Positions 16,440 to 28,251 of a DNA stretch of 64,000 bases are shown in pieces. The notes beneath the pieces are model-generated. The model saw nothing but the letters and a program-made list of their open reading frames with translations. It made no database searches and had not been told where the DNA came from. The position numbers and the translations under genes are program-made. Numbering within the stretch: the stretch's first letter is position 1; every line of letters starts with the position of its first letter. The DNA comes from Anaeromyces robustus (Eukaryota; Neocallimastigomycota; Neocallimastigomycetes; Neocallimastigales; Neocallimastigaceae): the NCBI GenBank assembly GCA_002104895.1, contig MCFG01000187.1, forward strand, positions 36,001 to 100,000, in the 5' to 3' direction.

Positions 16440-16441
16440 AT
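16385..16441. repeat. AAAT microsatellite with duplicated flank
   Basis: About 14 AAAT units. The preceding sequence ataatggataaacttataa occurs at about 16180-16198 and again at about 16327-16345, each time followed by an A/T microsatellite, so the whole cassette appears to have been duplicated about 150 bp apart. Confidence 0.8.
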
Positions 16442-16594
16442 ACAAAATTGTTATAATATTAGTAGTTGTCTTAATTGCTAAAAAAATGATAATTATTAAT
16501 TAATAATAATATAAATAATTTACAATTAAACAGTTATATCATGAATATTTATAATATCAATGCTAAATTATAATAATATTCTCGTAAAAATCAT

Positions 16595-16700
16595 CTTTTC
16601 ATAATTTCTAGCAAAAAGTTATTTATACTAAAATCTAAGGATAAATTAGCATTATATTTTAAACCACTTTTACCATTAAGAACTTTCTTATAACCAAGTC
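16595..16700 (-). pseudogene. Possible coding relic, no intact ORF
   Basis: On the minus strand a stretch of about 34 codons reads GYKKVLNGKSGLKYNANLSL and continues to a stop near 16595. It stands out because it lacks homopolymers and has coding-like composition. There is no in-frame ATG upstream and no partner exon that I can identify. The family is unknown; chance is possible. Confidence 0.2.
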
Positions 16701-19700
16701 ATATATATTTTTTCTTTTTTGAAATTATATTATATCTTTTTAATATTAATATTATATTATTTTTTAATTATTTCAATTGAAGGTATATATTTTAGAATTA
16801 TATTTCATTTCATTCATATATGTTATAAAATATATTAAAAATATATATAAATATCAATAAATAAATAGAAATTTTACTTTTATAGTAATATTCTATTTAT
16901 TTATTCCAATTATTAATAATTTTTTATTATATTTTATATATATTAAATATTGATATATATTATAAATAAATAATCAAAGAATATAATTATAAATAAAATA
17001 ATAAATCAATATGTGGTAAAATGAATCAATAAATAAATGATAAATAATAAATGAATAAATAAATAAATAAATAAAGAGTGATTTAATACATTTTTTATTA
17101 TATTAGTATTGATATATTTAATTATTCTTATATATTTATGTTATATATTATAGTCGATTGAAACAATTATAATATTAAATTAAACTTATTAACATTAAAT
17201 TTTAATTCTGTATGTTCAGAGATTATTGGTTAAACCATCCAATTAATGTAATGTTTTATATATCAATTACATAATTATATATTTAATGTAGTTTACATTT
17301 AATTCATGTAAAAATTTTTTAAGGGTACAAAAAAGGAATAAAAAAAAAAAAACATTTCAATATTTCAATGTATTTGTAATAAAACACAATATGACTTATA
17401 TAGAAAGTGTGTTATTAAAAGTATATGGCCACAATACATTTATTAAATCATAATGTTATATATTTAATAAAATTTAATTATATTTATTTTAATAAATGTT
17501 ATATGTTATACAAAATGTTAAAAATATATATTGTAAAATATAGATAAAGGAAATTAAATAATGGTTTTTTTTTTTTAATTTTTAATTTTTAATTTTTAAT
17601 TTATTAGAGTTGGATAATAAGATATATTAATTTTTCAAGGAAAGTAAAAAAACTATTATTATAAAAAGTTTTTTTTTTTAATTTTTGATTTTATTAAAGT
17701 TGTCTTTAACAATCATAGTAGTTTAATAATTAATATTTATTCTAATTTAATTGTGTTACTATAATTATCATTTAAGGAAAATATTTTCCATATACTAAAA
17801 CTAAAGTTTAATAAAAATCTTAAATATTTTTATTTATTACATACTTTTTTATATTTAAGATATTTTAAACTTTAAAAAAAGTAGTTGGGTTTTTTGTATA
17901 AAGTTTAAATAATCTTAAATTTTATAATTTTTTTTATAACAATAACCAAAACTAATTTTTTTTTTCTTATATAACTCTATTTCGTTTAAAAAAAAGTTTT
18001 CGTTCTGTAACGTATGACAATATTAAATCTATTAAGTATACTAATATTAAATTTATAATTATAGCTATTATTAATTGTTATAATATGGATTTCATAATTA
18101 TTATTCATTAATTTTTATTTAATAGATGAGTTTTATATCAATCTTTATATAATTTAAGAAATCAATTATGTATTACTTATTTGTTTTATTGTTACATCAC
18201 TACAGAATAGAATTAATCATCTATATAATTTACTATTAAAATTTAAAAATTTTATTTTTTTATCTATTAAATATTAATTATTATTAATTAATATTTAATA
18301 ATTTATATATTATATCCATAATTCTATTTTTTATTAGCATATATATACTAAAAATAAAAATTCTATCAATTATAGTTAAAAAATAATAATCTATTATTAA
18401 TAATATTACCATATATTCCTAATATAAAAGTAATAAATAATAAAAAAATGTCTTATTATAATAATAATCTATTTAACAATATATTTATTTTAATTATATA
18501 ATTAAAACCATAATATAAATAAATCAATTAATAATATTATATTATTAAATTTAAAGAAATTAAGAAGAATAAACCAAAAACAAAAAAAACAAAAAAAAAA
18601 AAGCAAAATAACAAAAATAATAAAATTTTAATTTAATCCTTATTCATTCATTAATTCTATTAATTTATTTAATTATTAGTATACATCTACTTATTTTTTA
18701 TATTATTTATTTATAAATTTATTTATATTTTATATTCTTTTATTTATTTATTATATTCTTTTTCTTTAGATTTAAATATATAAAATTATATTAATAATAT
18801 TTTAATTCAAAATTATATTAATATTAATATTACAATATTTATTGATTTAATTTAAATTAATTTGTGAATAATTTGATCTAATATACAATATTATCCTATC
18901 ATCGATTAGAATAATATTAGATACTATATATTATAAGTATACTCCATGTAATGTATTAATAATTGTTTTAAATAAATAAATTAATAAATAAATGTATAAA
19001 TAAATAAAAGACAAAATCAAATTAATTATATTATTATTATATTTATTAGTATATTATTAATATAACTATAATACAATTAATAATATATACAAATATTGAA
19101 ATAATAGATTTTTAATATATTTTTTATTAATATTATAATAATATAGAATGTTATAGTAAATTGAAAGTATTATTTTTAATATGTTATAAAAAGTTATTTT
19201 ATAATAATTTAGTTTGATTTTAATATATGTAAATCCTTTATATTCATTTATTCATTTCAATACATTAATTAAATTTATATATATATTTATATACAGCATT
19301 AATTAATTTTATATATTTATATACATTATTAATGTTTACATTTTATTTATTTTTTACTATCATTTTATGTAAAAAAAAAAAAAATTGTTATTTTCTATAT
19401 GGTTATTGGATATTATTAAAATATTAATATACAAATGATTATTATATATTGTCAATTATTAAATGATAGTTTTAATATAATAAATAAAAAATATTCACAT
19501 AATTTAAATTAATTTATAATTTATTCTTTATTATTATGGTTTATTATTTAATATAATATAAAAAAAATAAATATTATTCAGTTATATATATGTTAATGTT
19601 TAATGTAGTACGTTCAAAATTCTATTTTGACTGGTTTTTTTTCTATTTGTTTAAAAAATATTAAATTATATGTAAATAAATAAAAGGAAATAAATAAAAT

Positions 19701-20369
19701 ATAAAAAATATATAAATAAAATATATAAATAAATATAAATAAATAAAATATATAAAATATATATAAAATATATATAAATAAATATAAATAAATATAACTG
19801 GGTTTATGTATTTATATTAGGATATAAAACTTTTAAAACTAAATAATTTTATGGATGAAAATTATAAAAATTGTGTAATAGAATGTTATTCATATAATAT
19901 TTCTCATATATTTGTTAATATTATTTTTTAATTAAAACTATTGTATGATTTTACATGATTTGATTTTATATGAGCAGAAAGTTTATAGATTTATATACAT
20001 ATTTTTTTTTATTTTTATTTTATATTATTTTTTATTTTATTATTTTAATTAAAAAAAAAAAATAATAATAATAATTATTATGTATATGCCAAATAAAATA
20101 TTTAATAATAAATATTTAAAAAAAAAAATTTTATAATATATGATAATATAAAACATATATTTTGCGGTCATTAAAATTAAAATATTGATTATTAAATATT
20201 AATTATTATAATAAATAATAATAATAAAATAAAAATAAAAATAAAAATAATATATTCATTATACTAAAAAATTTTATTAATATATTAATTATAATATATT
20301 ATATATTATGTATAAATTTTATATTAAAGATCAATATAGATTAAGTTCTCTTATTAATTTTTATAATGA

Positions 20370-20416
<47 letters not shown>

Positions 20417-20421
20417 TAACT

Positions 20422-20950
20422 ATGACTTATTTCTCTAAGAACAAGTTTTATGGATTTTATTTCGACGGAATTAAGAAGTGGTGTTTGACAATTTTTCGTG
20501 CAAAGTTGTTAGAGGAAGAGTCTCTAATAGTTCAAGTTCAAAAAGACTATCACGAATTAGCTAGTGATTTTATGATTTTGAGAAAACTTACAAGGATTTT
20601 TTTGAAGATAAAGCAGTAGGTGGTGTCTTTACCTGTTGGTATTGTGTTTTCTACTGCATTCTGTTCTGCTAGCAAACTGTATTGATCACGCCTTCCTTAG
20701 CGAAGCACGGTCGAAGCGTCGAAGCGTCGAAGCCGTGATCTGAATGCTTATGATAAGATGATAATTTGACTTAAAAACTACATCTGAAGTTTCTTCTTCA
20801 TCAATTACGGGTGATGTAGATCTGATATTTGTGATGCTAATTTTGTAAGAATGATAGAGCAAGAAAGAGATTTGTTGATGGGTATGCAGGAAAAATTGAA
20901 AATGCTTAAGAAAAAAAAAAAAGATTTCAGTGAATTATTTAGAGAATAAG
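20422..20950 (+). pseudogene. Decayed protein-coding relic in a GC-rich patch
   Basis: Between about 20420 and 21060 the DNA is clearly richer in G and C than any other non-genic sequence here. An open frame from ATG 20422 (in-frame ATG upstream at 20308) encodes a peptide with SKNKFYGFYFDGIKKW and KDYHELASDF. After that point the plausible continuation (EKTYKDFFEDKAVGGVFTCW) lies in another frame and then meets a stop. A third piece at about 20835-20949 reads NFVRMIEQERDLLMGMQEKL, a likely coiled coil, ending in a stop. This pattern of in-phase blocks broken by shifts and stops is that of a pseudogene. I do not recognise the family. The part of the frame upstream of 20422 is AAT/ATT repeat and is not believable as protein. 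Confidence 0.45.
20684..20740 (+). repeat. GC-rich inverted repeat with triplicated 8-mer
   Basis: GATCACG at 20684-20690 is the reverse complement of CGTGATC at 20734-20740. Inside, CACGG (20706-20710) and CCGTG (20733-20737) also pair. Between them the 8-mer TCGAAGCG occurs twice in tandem and a third time as TCGAAGCC (20711-20734). The segment is exceptionally CpG-rich for this genome and sits inside the decayed relic. Confidence 0.85.
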
Positions 20951-21676
20951 AAATTACATTACAATAAGTAGTAGTAAGATAATGTCAAATTTGACAGTGT
21001 TGTCTATTGATGGTGTGTGTAGTGATAACAACAACATTTATAGTCAAATATTTACATCATTTGACTATAAATGAATAAATGAATAAATGAATAAATGATG
21101 GATATATTATCATGAAATAAATAATGAATTTAAATATTATTTTTATTTTACATTTTATATTTTATTTCATTCTATTTTATTTATTCTTTTTATTTTTATT
21201 TTTATTTTTATTTTTATTTTTATTTTTATTTTTATTTTTTTATTAGATATTATTGATTTTGGTATATAAATAATTCAATTGATTTAATTTTTTTTTGAAT
21301 TTGATAATAATAGCATTAATATATTTTTACTAATCAATTACTATTATTAAATGAATATAAATTAGAATTTTTTTTTCTTTTATATATATTTAATTTATTT
21401 TATTAAAAATTTCTTTAATTATTTCTTTCTTAGGAATAACTAAAATACTTTTCTATATATTATCGATTTTTAAATTTCTTTTTTTCTTTATTTTTTTTTT
21501 TTAATGTAGTGAAAATATATTATTATATATTTATACTTATATTTTATTAATAGAAATGTATTTTTTTTTTCATTAATTTTATTTATTATTTTTAAAATAA
21601 TAGAGTTATATGGAGATATATAAAGTTGATTATTAAAAAAATATGTTAAATTTGATGTTGAAAATATAGTAATAAT

Positions 21677-21754
21677 TTAATAAGACTCTCTAATGAATTT
21701 CCAGTATTTTCTTCTAATTTTGTCATATTCTTCTAATTTTGAACATAACTATTG

Positions 21755-21806
<52 letters not shown>

Positions 21807-21887
21807 AGATAATTTATATATTTAAAAATTACAAATATATTATAAAAAGAAAAATATATATATATTAGAATATTAGAATAGGATATT

Positions 21888-21922
<35 letters not shown>

Positions 21923-22219
21923 CTTTTAAATATTTTGAAATTTTTATAATAAGAGCATTTTTTTTTTTTTAATAATAATAATAATAGTATTATAAAAATA
22001 TATATTGTAATTTTTTTTTCTTACACTTCTACATATATCTTTTTGTTGTTCTTGTTCCTTTTCACTTTTGAGAGTTTTTAATATACTTTCATTAACTTTA
22101 AGTTGGAATTCAAGGGCATATTTATAAAATTCATTTCTTTGAAGAAATTCACAGAATGGTAGAAGTTCATCAGCAAATTCAGCTAATTCATATTTAGATT
22201 TTTCAATTATACTTTTTAG

Positions 22220-22279
<60 letters not shown>

Positions 22280-22797
22280 AAGATTATATTTGACAATTAT
22301 TTATAACCATGGAATAAATAAATCCATGGTATAAAAATTTATAATTTGTATAAAAATTTAATAGTAATATAAATATGTTAATTTATTATTTGTTTTCGTT
22401 GATTTATATATATATTTTTTATTTATTTAAATTTATATATGTATACCCTCTAAGATACATCCATGGACTTGGGTTAGTTGGGTCAAAATTTATTTTCTGT
22501 TTTGAAAATCTAATAAAAAAAGAATTATTTTAATAATGAATATTTTTTTTTTCTTTTTTTATTAAATGACATTGAAATTTTATTTATTAAAAATGATTCT
22601 ATAAAATACTATCATTACTAAACTTCATTATTATAAATAAATAATTAAATAAAAAGAATAAACTCTAATAGATATGATATGAATGACTGCATATATTTTT
22701 ATTATTCTCTTAATAATGTTCAGTAAATAATAGAATTTTATATTTTACTATCTACTTTTTTTTTTTTTTTTTTTTTTTATTTATTCAAATGCAGATA

Positions 22798-22876
<79 letters not shown>

Positions 22877-23401
22877 AGAGAACTCATATTCGTCTTACTC
22901 AATTTCATCCTTTAAGTATTCATTAATATCATGATATGGACTTTCAGATAATATAAAGAATCTATAATTCCAAGCAGCATTATTTCTATCATCATATTTA
23001 ACCATAGAAGTAGAAAATTCAAATTCTTCTTTCCATAAATCAAAATGTTTAACTATCCATTCTCTTATTATTAAATATATATATATATATATATTAATAT
23101 TAATAGTAAAAAAAATTATTTCGCTTATATATAATTTTTATAGCTTTTATATTATATAAATATTATTATTGTTTTTAAAAATATATACATATATATATTA
23201 CTTTATTCAATATAATTACCTATATGACCATGCATGATAATTTTTTAAATCGTCACCTTTTAGCATTTCTTCAATAAATTTTAATTCATTTAAAGGATCA
23301 TTTAATTTTTCAATAATTAGTTGACGGTAATGCCTATTAGAGTAATATATTTTATAATTAATATACAATTTTTTAAATAAAAAAAAAAAGATATGGATAT
23401 A

Positions 23402-23438
<37 letters not shown>

Positions 23439-23814
23439 TTTCATGACATCTTTATTCTTATTCTTATTTTTATGAATATAATAATATTTATATTTATATT
23501 TTATTATTAAAATTAATGAAAAATATACAAATTTATATATGAATACTTTTTGATGTATTATCAATTTATAAAGAACATTAAATAAAATATTTATAATTAA
23601 ACTATATATATTTTAATAGTATAATGAAATTATAAATATCATTAATTAATACAAATAAAATAATTTTTTTATTAAAAAATATACCATAATTGATAGCATT
23701 TTGGATTTTCCTTTGCATAATTAGTAAATAAATCTAATTCTGATTTTAAATCAACATTCAATTCTTTAACAATTTCTTGTCTATATTTCCTATATTAAAA
23801 TTTTATTTTATTAT

Positions 23815-23893
<79 letters not shown>

Positions 23894-24545
23894 CTTTTAA
23901 TTAAATAACAATATTATTTTTTACCATATGACATAATTGGAAGGACTCATAGCAATAATTTCTTCAGTTAATTTTAATGCTCTTTCACTTTTTTCATTAT
24001 TCTTCATTAAAGTACGAAGAATATCCATTTTTTCTGAATCTATTAATATTTTATGAATAAATTATAAGAAAGACATTAAAGAGTATTATTATTATTATGA
24101 TAAAAGAAGTCAATTTTGAAAGATAGTATATTATATTATTCTATTTAATTCAATATATTTTCATTCTTTTTTTTTTTTTTTTTTTTTTAAAGAATTTTTT
24201 TTACAAATTTCATTATTGTTTTTTTTTTATTGAAATTAAACAATTTAAAAAATATTTTGTCAAATTTATAGTTATATATATATTATTTTATTTATATACT
24301 CTAAAAAATACTTTGAATGTGATTTTATTTTATCAAATTACTGTTCAAACAAAAATTTATTTTTCATCTTTATTTAAGATATATAAAATATTATATATAT
24401 ATATTAGAAATTATATATATATATTTTTCTCTTTCTTTTGAAATTTACATTCAATTGAATATGAAATTGGAACTACACTATATGGCCCTTCATCTTGAAG
24501 TGTTCTTTCAACATCAGCCCATTCTTGTTCTGTAACTGTTTCCAT
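21677..24545 (-). CDS. RAM2: Protein farnesyltransferase/geranylgeranyltransferase I alpha subunit
   Basis: Shared alpha subunit of the two CaaX prenyltransferases, which attach isoprenoids to C-terminal cysteines of Ras- and Rho-type proteins in the cytosol. Exons: 24545-24449, 24039-23925, 23789-23685, 23333-23220, 23063-22899, 22509-22447, 22211-22025, 21748-21677, giving 305 aa (yeast Ram2 is about 316). The PPTA helical repeats are visible in series: SPSNYVIW-KYRQEIVKE, NPKCYQLW-HYRQLIIEKL, NYHAWSYREWIVKHF, RNNAAWNYRFFI, SPWMYLRG. The C-terminus LCSKLEEYDKIRRKYWKF is typical of the family and lies in its own 24-codon exon, so the open frame at the exon 7 end (21-codon extension into the intron) is not the true end. 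The exon 5 codon ATT-GAG is followed by TAA only if gtaaga is not spliced; the next exon joins in phase. Intron 6 contains a 54-nt A tract, read as T on the coding strand. Confidence 0.95.
22224..22277. repeat. 54-nt poly-A (poly-T on the coding strand) in RAM2 intron
   Basis: Uninterrupted homopolymer in intron 6 of the farnesyltransferase alpha gene. On the coding strand it is a poly-T run starting only about a dozen bases before the acceptor of exon 7, so it may act as an extreme polypyrimidine tract. Confidence 0.9.
22798..22877. repeat. AAAT microsatellite in RAM2 intron 5
   Basis: About 20 AAAT units lie between exons 5 and 6 of the farnesyltransferase alpha gene. Confidence 0.9.
23819..23891. 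repeat. ATT microsatellite in RAM2 intron 2
   Basis: About 24 ATT units, read as AAT on the coding strand, in the intron between exons 2 and 3. Confidence 0.9.
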
Positions 24546-25185
24546 TTTTTATAATTTTTTTTTAAAAAAAAAATAAAATTCTAAAAAAAAAATAATATAT
24601 ATATATTAATAATTAATAATTATATATAATATATTAAACATTTTTTTTATTATTAAACATTTTTTTTTATTTAATGTTAAATGTAAAACTATTATATTAT
24701 TAATTACATGAGATTTTCTATTTGCAATTATTTTATTTAATTTTTTTTTTTTTTTTTTTTTAAAATTTTATTTTTTTTTTTTTTTAAAAAAAAATTTTTA
24801 ATTAAAATTTTAATAATTATTATACATATTTAAAATTTATTAATATAATTTATTATGCTATAATATTTTAATTCAATTCAAATAACATATTCATATTATA
24901 ACTTTTTTGTTTTATATTTAAAACAGATATAGTTTTAATATAATGTTATATATATTAAAACTTATTTATTAATATTTTAAACTTAATTATAATAGGATTT
25001 ATATTTTAATTATTAGTTTTTATTTCTTTAATTATAAAAATGAATAAGAATATATGAAAAATAAAAATAAAAATAAAAATATATATATATTGAGTGAAAA
25101 AAAATAGAAAATGAAAATGATATATATAAAACCAAAAATTGAACTGATAAGATATGAAATTGATATGTGTTGAATATGAAAAAAA

Positions 25186-25228
<43 letters not shown>

Positions 25229-25373
25229 ACTATTTAAAAAAAAAAAATAAAAGAATTCTATAATTTATTAATTGTTTATGTCTATATATTATTAAATGGT
25301 TATTATAATATTTTTTTGATATTTATCAATAGTATTAATAATCTTTTTTCTTTAACTATTATAATTATTATTA
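24546..25373. other. Intergenic spacer between RAM2 and the MYCBPAP-like gene
   Basis: About 830 bp of A/T-rich DNA separate two minus-strand genes. It includes poly-T/poly-A runs near 24739-24790 and an AAAT tract at 25183-25229. It must hold the RAM2 promoter and the 3' end of the MYCBPAP-like gene. No motif stands out. Confidence 0.6.
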
Positions 25374-26315
25374 TTAGATTCTTGATTGTGATTCATAATC
25401 AGAATATTTTTTTGAACGCTCATTAACATCAGCAAATAATAAGCACCATCTATCAACAAAGTCCGAGACCAATTCACGAACCTAAATATTTAAGTATATA
25501 TATATATTAAAAAAAAAAAATTTTTTTTTATTAAATTGACATAAATAGATGTTTATATTTATATATATTCTAAATTAATCTTGAAGGTTTACTCTTCTTT
25601 TTAAAGCTAATTTATATATTTGTTCTTTCTTTCTTCTTTCTTTTGACCAGTTCTTTGGATAGTCCTTTATATATATATATATATTAGTTAATATTACATA
25701 TATATGTATAAATCATATAAACAAATATGATTAATAAATTAATAAATACAATTTGTGAAAATTATATATATTTATTTATTTAATAGTAAATTATTAGATT
25801 AATTAATATTTTTTATACTTACATCAATAATTTGGGTTAATTGACCTACATTTTCTGGATCTGAAGGATCAGCTAATTAAAAATAGTACAAAAAATATTT
25901 TTTATAAAATATTTTTATTAATATTTTTTTTATTTTTTATTTTTTTTTTTATTTTTTATTTTTTTTTTATATTATTTATATATCTATGTAAATATATAAT
26001 ACATTTAGTTTCAACATCAACTTTTTTAGAATTTTTTGTTTTTATTTTAGTTTGTGTTACTTTCTTAGTTGGCTAATTCAATTATATTTGTTAAATATAA
26101 ATTAAATTAGTAATATTAATAAATGAATGAATTTAATAATAATCTTTTTAATTTCTTATATATAATAAAATAGAATTTAATTATTACCGGTTTTCGTTTA
26201 TTAGTGGTATTTTTTTCTATTTATATAAGAAAGTATAAAAATTTTTGAGTAATTTTTTTTATTTATTTTATTTTTTAAAAAAATATATAAGAAAAATAAT
26301 TGGATACATGAAGTA

Positions 26316-26355
<40 letters not shown>

Positions 26356-28211
26356 TATATACACAATCTTTTTAATATTAAATTACTAATAATTGCATTT
26401 GTAAAAATAATAATAAAGTTTACCTTCTTCTACCATTTCTGGTGTTTTAAATTCAATATTATCATAGAATTTTACATGATTATAGCTCTATATTAAAATA
26501 TATGTTTTATAAAAAAAAAAGTTATATATATTACTATTATTATTATTATTAAAATGATATATATATATAAAAGAATTATTTGGTACATTAATTGGTAATT
26601 CTAATTTTCCTCTTATTTTCATAGAAGTATTTGTAACATTATCAGCTAATTCAACAAATAACCAATAACTAATTGTAATGATAAAAAAAAAATATATTCA
26701 TATAATAAATTAATATATATTAATATAAATTATAATATTCAAAAATAATAATAAAAATTATTATAATAAATAATATTATCATTATATTATTATTATTACC
26801 CTAATGAATAATGTACGGATTGATGAGGTTCTTGAACTTTTGCTACAGATGAACTTATAATCATATTTAATTCCTTTAAAAAATCAGATTGATCGACTTT
26901 GTTTTCAATTTTATATATATTCTAATAATTATTTATATATTTATTTTATAATTACATATTATAAATAAATAAATAAGTTAATATTGAATTATAGTTCAAG
27001 TATAATATTTTAATATTTATAGGTATAGGTTTCGACATATATTATTATAGTTTATATTATTACATTATATAATCTATCAATCGAACGATTCCATTCTGTT
27101 GTAATATTTAAATATTCATTAACTCTATTACAAAGATCTTTTAATTTTTCAATAATAACTGTAGTAAAGTTTAACTAGTAAAAATAATATAAATAAATAA
27201 AAAAAAAAGAATTTATAATATTAGTAATATAATTATTTTTTATTTTGTGAATCAAATGAAAAAAAAACAAAAATAAACGTAATTCATTCAATAGTATGAG
27301 TATGAATTTTAGTTTAAAAAAAATTAAATAATTACGTGATAATCTTTGTTTCGTCTTATAAAGTGTTGATGCTCTATAACCTTTAGAGAAATAATTCTTG
27401 TCTTTTTTATCTTAGCATTCTTATAATTAATTTGTTCAAATACTTTATCAAATATATATTTATCAATTGCTTTAGAGATAACAATAGCCCTATGAAGTGT
27501 TAAAAAAAAAAGAAAGTAAGAATAATATTAAATTTTTTAATGTTGATTATTACATTAATATATTTTAAATAATTATATATATATATATGTGTGTGTGTTT
27601 TATTTTATTTTTATTAATAATATTATCAAATATATACTTTCTATGTTCTAATATTTTCTCTAATTCCATTCTTTTGAACTTCATTGTATCATGTTGTATA
27701 GCGTATCCCTATATTTATATGGAAAATATATATATATAATATCAGAATTATAATTACTTTGTTATTCATTATTAAAATAATCAAAAATAAATAATATTAG
27801 TATTAATTTACCTTAAATTCGATAACTTTTTTACATGGTGTTTCAGGATGTGTAATCATTTCCCATGATTCAGTAAAAATCTATAATATTTTTTATTTTA
27901 CAAAAAAAAAAAATTTTTAATTCATAAATAATTGAATATGAGAAAATATAAAAATATACTCTTTATTCTATTTATAAAGAAAATCCAATTCATAAATAAT
28001 TGACTATGAGAAAATATAATATATATTCTTTTTTTTTATTTAATATATATATTAAATAAAAAAATTAAAGTTTGTAATATACATACACCTGATTTATTTG
28101 ATTTAAACATAATTGGAAAATCATATGCTGATCCTGGAAGTATAATACCTGAAGTATGATAAAAATAAAATTTTTGAATTCCATCTCTTATTTCTTTTGT
28201 ATACTGATAAT

Positions 28212-28251
<40 letters not shown>

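Larger units (their letters stand above)
14547..21676. other. 7.1-kb gene desert with degraded relics
   Basis: This is the longest gap in the window, between the eIF4G start and the farnesyltransferase 3' end. Most of it is A/T with AAAT tracts at 16216-16270 and 16385-16441. Two patches look like decayed coding sequence: 16595-16700 (minus) and 20420-21060 (plus), both listed separately. I see no intact gene, RNA gene or mobile element in the rest. Confidence 0.6.
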
